A stretch of DNA of 64,000 nt from Nitrospirae bacterium MYbin3. GTDB taxonomy: Bacteria > Nitrospirota > Thermodesulfovibrionia > Thermodesulfovibrionales > Dissulfurispiraceae. The position numbers and the translations under genes are program-made. The notes under the pieces are model-generated. The model was given only the letters and a program-made list of their open reading frames with translations, was not told the DNA's origin and searched no databases. Location of the stretch: NCBI GenBank assembly GCA_002753335.1, contig PEAD01000013.1:1-64000 (forward strand). Reading direction: 5' to 3'. How positions within the stretch are numbered: the stretch's first letter is position 1; every line of letters begins with the position of its first letter. Positions 51,865-60,800 of the stretch are shown here, piece by piece.

Positions 51865-52993
51865 TCGTATAGAAATTCAGCGCAACATTCTCGATTTTAC
51901 TTTATCTTCACTGCTCAGAAGAAAAACAAAGAACGCGGTTCTTATGGTTGTGTTTACTATTGTTGTATTTATGCTTGCTTCTATAATTTTCTTTACCAAT
52001 GCTGTTAAACGCGAGGCTGTTGCTGTGCTTCAGAATTCACCAGATATAGTTGTTCAGCGTCTTTCGGCCGGCCGGCATGATTTGATTCCTGCTGACTATA
52101 TTAAAACAATTACGGATATGAAGGGAGTTGTATCAGTAAAGGGAAGGCATTGGGGATATTATTTTGAGCCTGCTGCGAGCGCAAATTTTACTCTGGTAGT
52201 GCCTGATGACGGAGGTGAAGAGGGCAGGATAGTTGCGGGCAAAGGCGTTTCGAGGACTATGAGGGCAGGGGATGGAGATATACTGCCGCTTAAAAGCTAC
52301 AAGGGTGAATGGGTGGTGCTTTCTATCAAAGGCGTGCTCAAATCCGATTCGGAGCTTGTTTCGTCAGATCTTATCGAGATTTCTGAAAAAGATTTCAGGA
52401 AAATTTTCGGCATACCTAAGGACAGGTTTACGGACTTATCTGTCACCGTGAGAAATCCTAAAGAAACACTTACGATAGCCAAGAAGATAAAGGATTCTTT
52501 TCCTGATACACGGCCTATATTGCGCAGCGAGGTCTTGAGAACCTACGATTCTCTTTTTAACTGGAGGAGCGGTCTTTTGCTTATCATTGCGGCAGGCGCG
52601 GTTTTGGCATTCATAATCTTTGCGTTTGACCGTGCCTCCGGTTTGAGCGCCGAGGAGAGAAGAGAAATTGGGATTTTGAAGGCGATAGGCTGGGAGACCT
52701 CGGATGTTATAGCTTTTAAATTCTGGGAAGGTTTGGTCATATCGTTGTCATCGTTTATGGCAGGAATTATTTTGGCTTACTTTCATGTTTTTGTTGCTTA
52801 TGCTCCATTGTTCGAGCCTGTGCTTAAAGGTTGGGCGGTGCTATATCCTGAATTCAGGCTTGTGCCTTTCATAGACCCTTTTCAGATAGCTACGCTCTTC
52901 TTTTTGACTGTGCTGCCATACACCGCAGCTACGATAATCCCCTCCTGGAGGTCTGCGGTTGTGGATCCTGACCAGATAATGAGGTCGCAATGA
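51857..52993 (+). CDS. FtsX-like ABC transporter permease
   Basis: A 378-residue protein of the MacB/LolC (FtsX) permease class: a first membrane helix (about 24-46), a periplasmic domain (about 50-235) and three C-terminal helices (about 238-262, 290-315, 340-365). It works with the ATPase encoded at 52990 (overlap 4 bp). The substrate is unknown; association with NosL and TlpA suggests copper or redox-protein related transport in the envelope. Confidence 0.87.
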   Translation: MNSRIEIQRNILDFTLSSLLRRKTKNAVLMVVFTIVVFMLASIIFFTNAVKREAVAVLQNSPDIVVQRLSAGRHDLIPADYIKTITDMKGVVSVKGRHWGYYFEPAASANFTLVVPDDGGEEGRIVAGKGVSRTMRAGDGDILPLKSYKGEWVVLSIKGVLKSDSELVSSDLIEISEKDFRKIFGIPKDRFTDLSVTVRNPKETLTIAKKIKDSFPDTRPILRSEVLRTYDSLFNWRSGLLLIIAAGAVLAFIIFAFDRASGLSAEERREIGILKAIGWETSDVIAFKFWEGLVISLSSFMAGIILAYFHVFVAYAPLFEPVLKGWAVLYPEFRLVPFIDPFQIATLFFLTVLPYTAATIIPSWRSAVVDPDQIMRSQ

Positions 52994-53697
52994 TTTCTGT
53001 AGTCGATGTGCGCAAGGTTTTCAATGCCGGAAAAGCGAATGAGTATATTGCGCTTGACGGTGTTCAACTTGATATAGAAAAGGGACGTATTACTGTAATC
53101 AAAGGGCCCAGCGGTTCGGGAAAGACCACGCTGCTTAGCGTAATCGGATGCATGGCCCGGCCGAGTTCAGGCAGGATAAGGCTTTCTGGCGTTTCCGTTG
53201 AGGGTATTCCGGATGATGAAGGATATGTAGAAACCACGAGCCTGCCCGAAAGATTTCTGACCCAGATAAGACGCAAGACCTTCGGGTTTATATTTCAGCA
53301 ATACAATCTTGTAGCGGGTATGACCGTAATAGAGAACGTGATGCTTCCCGCCTATCCTACTGGAGAGGCATATTCTGCTGTCAGGAATAGGGCAGAGGAT
53401 TTGCTTAAGATATTCGGTCTTTATAGCCGGCTTGATGCCAAGGTTCAATGGCTTTCGGGCGGAGAGTCCCAGCGGGTCAGCATTGTGAGGGCGCTGATAA
53501 ACAATCCTTCGGGCATAATAGCGGACGAGCCTACTGCCCACCTCGACACAAAGCTTTCGTCAGAGTTCATGAATATTATTGAATCGCTCAACCGTGAAGG
53601 CAGAACAATAATCATAGCGAGCCATGACCCCGTGGTCTGCGAATCTTCGGTTATACACAGGGTTGTTGAAATGCGTGACGGAAAAGTCATTCGGTGA
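52990..53697 (+). CDS. ABC transporter ATPase (LolD/MacB-like)
   Basis: A 235-residue ATPase with Walker A GPSGSGKTT (about 36-44), signature LSGGESQRVSI (about 155) and Walker B GIIADEP (about 177), then the H-loop ASHDP. It pairs with the FtsX-like permease. The next gene starts within its stop codon (GTGA overlap). Confidence 0.93.
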   Translation: MISVVDVRKVFNAGKANEYIALDGVQLDIEKGRITVIKGPSGSGKTTLLSVIGCMARPSSGRIRLSGVSVEGIPDDEGYVETTSLPERFLTQIRRKTFGFIFQQYNLVAGMTVIENVMLPAYPTGEAYSAVRNRAEDLLKIFGLYSRLDAKVQWLSGGESQRVSIVRALINNPSGIIADEPTAHLDTKLSSEFMNIIESLNREGRTIIIASHDPVVCESSVIHRVVEMRDGKVIR

Positions 53698-54695
53698 TCC
53701 TTCATCCGGCCATAATCGCGCTTTACCTGTCTTCGTTTATCTCGGTTGCGCTTCTGATATATTCCTCCAGTTTTGCCGCGATGATTTTACGGAAGTGGGA
53801 TATAGGAAGCGGCAGCGAACTTCAGCTTTCTCTTGAGCGCCGCACCTATCTGATATCTGTAATACTGAGCTACCTGTTTTTTTTTCAGTTTCTTTCTCTG
53901 TTTCTATTCATCTATACCGCCGACAATCTGCATAACCTTTTTACAGGCTCGATGTGTGCTGCCGGCACTTTGAATGTAAATCAATATGGCTACCCTGTTT
54001 TAGTCCTGAAAATAGTTAATTTTATCCTTGCCGGAGTCTGGCTGATAATAAATCGGATTGATATTAGTGCTCATGATTATCCTCTGATAAAGAATAAGTA
54101 TTCTTTGCTTCTATTTGTAGCTCCGTTAATGATTGCCGAGTCTGCACTTCAAACAGCTTATTTTATGGGCCTGAATGCTGATGTTATAACTTCCTGCTGT
54201 GGCAGCCTTTTCAGTTCTGATTCTACGAATATAACCTCCGAGATAGCATCTCTTCCTAGCCTGCAGGCAAAGGCTGTATTTTATATTTCTATGACATTGA
54301 CCTTAGCAGCCGGAATCGTTCTTTGTTACAAGAACAAGGGAGGACTCTTGTTTTCAATTCTCTCATTATTATCGTTCGTAATTTCTGTGGCTGCGCTTAT
54401 CTCATTTATTTCATTATATTATTATGAGCTTCCGACGCATCACTGCCCCTTTTGTATCCTGCAGTCCGAATACGGTTACGCCGGATACTATCTATACCTC
54501 ACACTCCTTTGCGGTGTGGTTACCGGCATTGGGGCCGGAATTGCCGGAAGGTTTTCGAATATCAAAAGTCTTGCTCCTGTAATTCTGGTGATTCAAAAAA
54601 AACTGATTATCGCATCTCTTTTGTCTTACGGTATTTTCACTGCGATTGTAACTCTAAAAATGATTCTTTCGGATTTCATTTTGGAAGGGTATTAA
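53694..54695 (+). CDS. Multi-spanning membrane protein of the NosL/ABC cluster
   Basis: A 333-residue protein with about eight hydrophobic segments and cysteine motifs: ITSCCGSLF in a loop (about 165) and HHCPFCILQ (about 252-260). The HHCPFC element recalls the vitamin-K epoxide reductase/thiol-redox type of CxxC site, so a role in thiol or copper handling is plausible. No family assignment is secure. It starts with GTG overlapping the ATPase stop, so it is part of the operon. Confidence 0.7.
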   Translation: MILHPAIIALYLSSFISVALLIYSSSFAAMILRKWDIGSGSELQLSLERRTYLISVILSYLFFFQFLSLFLFIYTADNLHNLFTGSMCAAGTLNVNQYGYPVLVLKIVNFILAGVWLIINRIDISAHDYPLIKNKYSLLLFVAPLMIAESALQTAYFMGLNADVITSCCGSLFSSDSTNITSEIASLPSLQAKAVFYISMTLTLAAGIVLCYKNKGGLLFSILSLLSFVISVAALISFISLYYYELPTHHCPFCILQSEYGYAGYYLYLTLLCGVVTGIGAGIAGRFSNIKSLAPVILVIQKKLIIASLLSYGIFTAIVTLKMILSDFILEGY

Positions 54696-54755
54696 GTTTT
54701 GATATAATTCTTATCTGTGGAAAAAGATCACTAATTTTATAAGGAGGGCAGAAAT

Positions 54756-55358
54756 ATGTCATCAGGCGGATTTCATGTGCATGGTCCCCATGATCATGAA
54801 CTGGAGCATGCAAAACATGGTGGAGGTCATGGCGGCCATGGAGAGCATGGAGGCTCTGCAATGGTTAACCAGATTGCGATATTTACAGCGATTATCGCCA
54901 CTATCGGGGCGATTTTTTCGTATATGGGCGGCGCTACTCAAGCTAATGCCGGAATATACAAAAACAATGCTGCCATAAAGAAGACCGAGGCGTCCAACCA
55001 GTGGAACTATTTTCAGGCCAAGAGCACCAAGCAGTCATTGGCCGAAATGTCCCGCGACCTCTCACCTGTGAACAAAAAAGAGTACTACCAAGCTAAGGTT
55101 GACCGTTATGAAAAGGAAAAATCAGATATAAAGGCAGTTGCGGACAAACTGGAGGCAGAGGCTTTGCAATGGGACAAGCGCAGTGATGAACAGATGCATC
55201 AGCATCATCGTTGGGCACAGGCTACAACTATATTGCAGGTATCCATTGCGATGGCGGCCATTGCGCTGCTCACAAAAAAGAAGTGGCTGGAATATATAAT
55301 GTTCGGTGTTGCTGTTCTCGGTCTTGCAGTGGGCGTGCTGGCCATGTTTCATATCTGA
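54756..55358 (+). CDS. DUF4337-type membrane protein with His-rich N-terminus
   Basis: A 200-residue protein: a histidine- and glycine-rich N-terminus (about 1-32), a first membrane helix (about 36-55), a coiled-coil cytoplasmic or periplasmic domain (about 60-150) and two C-terminal helices (about 152-198). This matches the DUF4337 family, with ATQANAGIYKNNAAIKKTEA as its recognisable block. Function is unknown. It has its own AAGGAGG ribosome site. Confidence 0.82.
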   Translation: MSSGGFHVHGPHDHELEHAKHGGGHGGHGEHGGSAMVNQIAIFTAIIATIGAIFSYMGGATQANAGIYKNNAAIKKTEASNQWNYFQAKSTKQSLAEMSRDLSPVNKKEYYQAKVDRYEKEKSDIKAVADKLEAEALQWDKRSDEQMHQHHRWAQATTILQVSIAMAAIALLTKKKWLEYIMFGVAVLGLAVGVLAMFHI

Positions 55359-55593
55359 AAATTGCCCCATAAAGCGCTTACTGTTGGCTCTGGCTAATGA
55401 TTTTGGGGGTTTAATCATCGTAATGCACTGTTTTTTAAGTCTAAATTAACTTTACAATTTATTTACAACTATTAACTGCAACTTTACACTGTTTGGATGT
55501 ACAATTTATCAATGATTATTCCAATACATCAAAAGGAGGTATATAATTTTTTCTTTACGGGCTTTGCCCTAATTAAATTCCTAAGGAGGGAAC
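55359..55593 (+). promoter_or_regulatory. Leader/promoter region of the nitrite reductase gene
   Basis: This 235-bp AT-rich stretch holds TTTACA (55462-55467) 17 bp before TACACT (55485-55490), a fair sigma-70-type pair. A ribosome-site-like AAAAGGAGGT (about 55531-55540) has no start codon after it, a small GGGC/GCCC hairpin (about 55560-55569) follows, and then the true AAGGAGG before the ATG at 55594. The leader suggests post-transcriptional control, but no known riboswitch is recognised. Confidence 0.4.
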
Positions 55594-57249
55594 ATGAGTA
55601 AAAGGATTTTAATTGCTGTTCTGGTTTTAGCGGTTGTAATGGTTGGCGGTGTTTATTTTAACACGGTTGATGCAAAACCTAAAGCCGCCGATGCAAAAAA
55701 GGTTTCTGAAAAGGATGTAAAGGTTGAATCATGCTATGGCTGTCATGGACCGGTCAAGGAACTTCACAAGATGGGCAAGCACGCAGGCATCAACTGTTCA
55801 AAATGCCACAGCGGTCTTGAGAAGCATCTTGCAAATCCCGGCAAAGACACAAGACCGAAGACAGACCTGTCCTGGCAGGCTTGCGGCCAGTGCCACAAAG
55901 AGCAGATGGACAGTTTTAACAAGCAGGCAACCCACCGCCCTGCAAGAGACGAGAAGTCCCAGATTACCGGAAGGTCTCCAAATCCTTACTGGGACAAACT
56001 GATGATGGGGCATGGTTTCACAAAGGAGCATAACCTTACAAGAAGCCACACAAACATGCTTACAGACCATCTGGTTGTTGACAGGGCTTACGGTGGAAGA
56101 TTCCAGCCTAAAGAGGGATGGAACTATCTATTCCAGTCAGGCAAGGCATGGGACATGCTTTTTGACAAATATCCTGACAACAAAGATCACAAACCTCTTA
56201 TTCCTCAGAGCGCAGCAGCAGCCAACCCTGTATGCCTGCATTGCAAGACACAGGACCAGATTCTTGACTGGGCATATATGGGCGATGCAGACAAGGGCGC
56301 AAAGTGGTCGCGCAGTTCCAAAGTTACTGAGTTTGCGAAAGACCTGAACCACGCGCTTAACTGCTTTATGTGCCACGATCCTCATGCTGCAAAACCGAGA
56401 GTTGTAAGAGACGGCTTGATAGAGGCACTCACAAGGGATTCAAAAGACACCCTCTGGCACAAAGACCCGAAACGCACAAAGATCGATGTTAAGACTATGG
56501 GCGTAAGGGGCTTTGAGAGGAAGATAGCTATTCTGGACAAGTATGATACAAGGCTGCAGTGCGGCCAGTGCCATGTTGAGTACAACTGCAACCCCGGCAC
56601 CGACACGAAGACGGGCAAGCCGGTAACAATGGCAGACAGAAGGACGAACCACTTCCCTTATAAGGATGTGTTCGATCTTTATGAGCATTATAAGAATCAG
56701 ATCAATTTCTTGGATTTTAAACATGCTTTGACAGGCGGACTTCTCTGGAAGGCACAGCATCCTGAAGCAGAGACCTACTACAACTCTAAGCACGGTAAGG
56801 CCGGTGTAGGCTGCGATGCATGCCACACGCCTAAGGTAAAGGACAAGAAGACCGGCAAGGTTTACACTTCACACTTTGCTGTTACTCCTAAAGTCCAGTT
56901 GAAGGAGACCTGCCTCAAGTGTCATCCTAAGTGGACCGAAGCCCAAGCATTGTATTCGATTGACTCGATCAAGGCTTACGGCAGGGGCAAGATGAGAAAG
57001 GCCGAGTTCTGGCTCTCAGCTGTCATTGACAAGATAGTTGAAGGCAAAAAAGCCGGTCTTGCTGAAGATGTAATTGCCAAGGCCCAAGACCACCACCTTA
57101 AAGCCCATATCCTTTGGGAATATTGGACCGCCGAGAATTCTGACGGATTCCACAATCCTGAGATGGCAAGAGAATCCCTTGCTAGATCCATGGATGAATC
57201 ACAGGCAGGAATCAAGGTCATCAACGACGCTTTAGCTGCAAAGAAGTAG
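55594..57249 (+). CDS. Octahaem nitrite reductase (ONR)
   Basis: A 551-residue exported cytochrome with a signal peptide (about 1-27) and eight haem c attachment motifs starting at Cys 47, 68, 97, 214, 257, 323, 407 and 440. Seven are CxxCH; the fourth is CLHCK (214-218), the lysine-ligated catalytic haem motif of the ONR/NrfA type. Tyr330 is followed by Cys332 just after haem 6 (HVEYNC), matching the cross-linked Tyr-Cys pair of Thioalkalivibrio ONR, and His353 (NHFPYK) fits the active-site histidine. ONR reduces nitrite to ammonium with six electrons in the periplasm. Haem attachment needs CcsA (8121). Confidence 0.9.
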   Translation: MSKRILIAVLVLAVVMVGGVYFNTVDAKPKAADAKKVSEKDVKVESCYGCHGPVKELHKMGKHAGINCSKCHSGLEKHLANPGKDTRPKTDLSWQACGQCHKEQMDSFNKQATHRPARDEKSQITGRSPNPYWDKLMMGHGFTKEHNLTRSHTNMLTDHLVVDRAYGGRFQPKEGWNYLFQSGKAWDMLFDKYPDNKDHKPLIPQSAAAANPVCLHCKTQDQILDWAYMGDADKGAKWSRSSKVTEFAKDLNHALNCFMCHDPHAAKPRVVRDGLIEALTRDSKDTLWHKDPKRTKIDVKTMGVRGFERKIAILDKYDTRLQCGQCHVEYNCNPGTDTKTGKPVTMADRRTNHFPYKDVFDLYEHYKNQINFLDFKHALTGGLLWKAQHPEAETYYNSKHGKAGVGCDACHTPKVKDKKTGKVYTSHFAVTPKVQLKETCLKCHPKWTEAQALYSIDSIKAYGRGKMRKAEFWLSAVIDKIVEGKKAGLAEDVIAKAQDHHLKAHILWEYWTAENSDGFHNPEMARESLARSMDESQAGIKVINDALAAKK

Positions 57250-57260
57250 ATTCTTTATTG

Positions 57261-57285
57261 AAGGCGGGGCTTTAAGCCCCGCCTT
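57261..57285 (+). terminator. Hairpin after the octahaem gene
   Basis: A 12-bp perfect stem (57261-57272 with 57274-57285) lies 12 bp after the stop codon and is followed by an AT-rich stretch without a long T run. It is probably a terminator or processing site, which would set the cytochrome apart from the downstream genes. Confidence 0.6.
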
Positions 57286-57327
57286 CATATTATTAATCAG
57301 TTAAAAATACACGGAGAGGGTGAGCCC

Positions 57328-57819
57328 ATGAAAAAGCTGTCGGTACTAGGTGCATTAACTTTATTTTTTATATCATTTTTATACGCCGCAACGGCTCAGA
57401 GCCACAACAACAGCGCTCCGAACATGGAATGCTTAAGCTGCCATGACGGAGATATTCAGGCAGGCATGGTTTCGATTCAGGGCATTCCTAAAAATTACAA
57501 GCCCGGAAAAGTCTATACGATGAGCGTGGTTGTAAAAAGCAACCTTGAAAGTTTAGGTGAAATCAAAGGCGGCTTTGCCTTAGAGGCGGATAAGGGCACG
57601 CTTGTTGTTAAAGACAAAAAGAACACTCAATTGATAGACGGCTTTCTGACTCATACGCAGGAAGGCTCGCATTTCAGGAAATGGACTTTTTCATGGAAGG
57701 CGCCTGAAGATAAATCTGATGCAAGCATAAGCCTGATGGCGGTTGCATCAAATGGCGACTATTCTTCACAGGGCGACCATGTTGGAACAGGAAGCTATAC
57801 TATAAAATTCGGAAAATAG
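57328..57819 (+). CDS. Monohaem cytochrome with Reeler-like domain
   Basis: A 163-residue exported protein with a signal peptide (about 1-23), a single haem motif CLSCH at about 36-40, and a beta-sandwich region (about 50-162) of the Reeler/choice-of-anchor type. It lies between the octahaem and NapA-like genes, so it may pass electrons to one of them or anchor the complex. The ribosome site is CGGAGAGGG. Confidence 0.75.
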   Translation: MKKLSVLGALTLFFISFLYAATAQSHNNSAPNMECLSCHDGDIQAGMVSIQGIPKNYKPGKVYTMSVVVKSNLESLGEIKGGFALEADKGTLVVKDKKNTQLIDGFLTHTQEGSHFRKWTFSWKAPEDKSDASISLMAVASNGDYSSQGDHVGTGSYTIKFGK

Positions 57820-57883
57820 AACGGATGCCGCGGCCTGTATGGGCAGGCGGTATTCCGGACTTAAGATATAAAGGAGGCATCAA

Positions 57884-60800
57884 ATGCAACTTTCAAGAAG
57901 AGATTTCTTAAGGGCAAGCGCGATTGCAGCGGCAGCAGCAGCCGCCGGCATTGCCAAGCCTGACATGCTTTATGCTGTATCAGTGAAGCAGGTTCCGATA
58001 GGACAGTGCAGATACTGCGCCATAGGCTGCACAATGATTGCGGATTGCGAGACGGATGGCTCAGGAAAGGTCACTAAGGTTATCGCGATAAAGGGCGACC
58101 TTAAGAGCCCTGTAAATAAAGGCGTTCTCTGCACCAAGGGCTTTTATCTGCATAAGGCTATCGCATATAAAGACAGGCCTAAAGGGGCTCTTATCAGGAA
58201 GGAATGGATAAATCCCAAAACCGGCAAGCCCGATTTTGTTAACTCTCCAAGGGTTCTGACAGGACTGACTACAAAGGACCCTAAAGGCATGAAGCCTTCA
58301 GAAGTGGATATGAAGGAAAATTTTGTGCTTGTGCCTTGGGAAGATGCTATTGAGTTTGTAGCCAACTCAGTCGAAACCTCTGTCAAGGAGCACGGCAAGC
58401 ACAGCGTGGCATATTACGGCAGCGGCCAGCTAGGTACGGAAGAAACCCATATAATGAACAAAGTTTTTAAAGGCGGAGGCGGTCTTGCAAACAACGCTAT
58501 CGAAGGCCAGCCAAGAACCTGTATGGCTTCTGCTGTTGTGGGCTACCTTTATACGTTTGGAAAAGACGAACCTTACGGATGCCTTGATGATATTGATGTT
58601 CCTGATCCTGATTTCGGAAAGCATGCGGACACCTTCTTTCTAATCGGGAGCAATACTGCCGAAGCGCATCCGATTCTTTTCAATAGAATGGCTGCTTTGA
58701 AGGCAAAGAACCCTGACAAGGTCAAGGTGATTTTGGCGGACCCGAGAAAGACACGCTCCGGAACCATAGCTGATTTGTGGCTGCCGTTTGCCACCGGCAG
58801 AGACCTGCTTTTGATAAATTCTATCGCATATATTATTGCCCATGAGCTTGATGGCGCAAAAGGCGATGTTGAAAAAGGCACCGTGACCTCAAAGTGGAAA
58901 TATCTGGACAGGAAGTTCATCGAAAGGCATGTCAGCTTCGGCATACATGAGGATGTTAAGAAAACATGGATTAAGACTGTTTACGGTGGAACGAGGGAAT
59001 CGGCTTGGGACCTGACTTACAGCGCAGAGCCGCGCAAAACTTATCCTAATTTGAAGAACAAATATGCTGATGAAGCAGCAATAATGAAAGACCTGTACAA
59101 AGGTTTTGCCGCATTCCTAAAATTTTTAGAGGACTACAAGCCCGAAAAGGTTTCGGACCTTATATTTGAAGGGGAATCCCCGCTCGTTTACGACAGGCCT
59201 ACCAAGACATGGAAGAAGATAAGCGGACCTGAGGCTTTAAGGCTTGCTGCTAAATGGTTTGCAGAGGGATACACTCTTTCTGCATGGTGCATGGGTGTTA
59301 ACCAGAAGCTTCAGGGCACATGGACCAATGCCTCTTTGCATATGCTCCATCTCATAACAGGCAAAACCGTAAAGCCCGGCAGACATTCTTACAGCTTAAC
59401 AGGACAGCCGAACGCATGCGGCGGCATAAGGGCGCCCGGAGCACTATGCCATGCTCTGCCTTACGGAAGGCTTGTTGCCAACCCTGTTCATAGAGGGCAG
59501 GTCGAAAAGATATGGCATGACCGTGCATCGGCATATCTTAAGAAAAATGGAATGGCCGAGGCTGATGCAAAAAAAGAGACCGATAAAATAAAGATTCACG
59601 ATAAGCCGGGACCACATACTATAGAGATGTTCAGAAGGCTTGGTGCAGGGCAGATAAAGGTGCAGTTTATCTCGACAGTCAACGCTGGGCAGAGTCTGCC
59701 TTATTCATGGCCTTACAGACTTGCCTGCGCAGCTGCTCATAAAGGTCAGGCATGGCCGCTGGTTGTGACGCTTGAAGCCTTTCCCAACGCTACCACAATG
59801 GTGTCTGACGTTGTTCTCGGAGCATCGAGCTGGTATGAAAAGGAGTTTGTGTTCGGCAATCTCGAAAGACGGTATCAGGTGATTAAACAGGTTATCGAAC
59901 CTTATGGAAACACGATTCCTGATCACACTATCTTTGCTCTGATAATGAGAAGGCTTGAAGAAAAAGGCCTTGTTCCAAAGGGGCATATATCACAGTTCTG
60001 GCCGGCTGAGTATGACGGCAAGGACTGGATGAAAAAGACGATCGAAGCGGCCAAGACAAAAGACTGGAACAGGAAGTTCTCGTCGAACATCTGGACCGAG
60101 CTGATGGAACTGTCAAAGGGCACAGGTTATGATTTCAGCGGCATGAACCGCAAGATGCTGCTCGAACAGAACCACGGCTACAGGATCCCGCTGCCTGCCG
60201 AATATCATACCAGCGAAGATGTTAAAAAGAGATATGACAAATACCAGTCAAAGATCCAGTATGCTTATCCTTATGATCCGCATATAGACAAGATAACCGG
60301 ACTGTATCTCAAGAATATGAAGGAGTTCAATCCTGCATACGGAGCGTGGCTTGAGAAGAATATCAGCGATATGAAAGTTGATGAGGCGTATCATAAAGAG
60401 CACAACCTTCCAAAGGGCTGGTACGCAAGCTTCTACAACTCTAATGCCTTTATCAACGGGATGGTTGATATACCTACACCTGACGGCAAGACGAGAAAGG
60501 CGCCCGGATGGGATGGCAGGGCAATCGCATGGGCAAATCCTTGGTGGGCCTGCAAATTTGACGGCAAACAGTTTGTGAAGCACAAAACCGTCGAAGTTGT
60601 TGAGCGCAAATTTGTGGCTGCGAAGGTGAACGAGACGAGTGTTGCGCCATATGAACAGACCGCCAAGTACACAGTGAATGTTATAGGCGACCCGAACTCC
60701 AACACCAATGCGTTGAAGAATATCGCGCTCAGTCCGGCAGAATTCCACAATCTGCGCCACGAATATACGAAGGCTGACGGCGGCAAGCTGCTTATAATCG

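Noticed and set aside
55506-55522. FNR/CRP-like palindrome upstream of the octahaem gene
   Set aside because: TTATCAATGATTA matches only partly to TTGAT-N4-ATCAA and lacks the key G/C positions, so it was not listed as a site.
55594-57249. Identity as hydroxylamine oxidoreductase or octahaem tetrathionate reductase
   Set aside because: The fourth haem motif is CxxCK and the Tyr-x-Cys pair and NHFP block are present, which fit ONR/NrfA-type chemistry instead.
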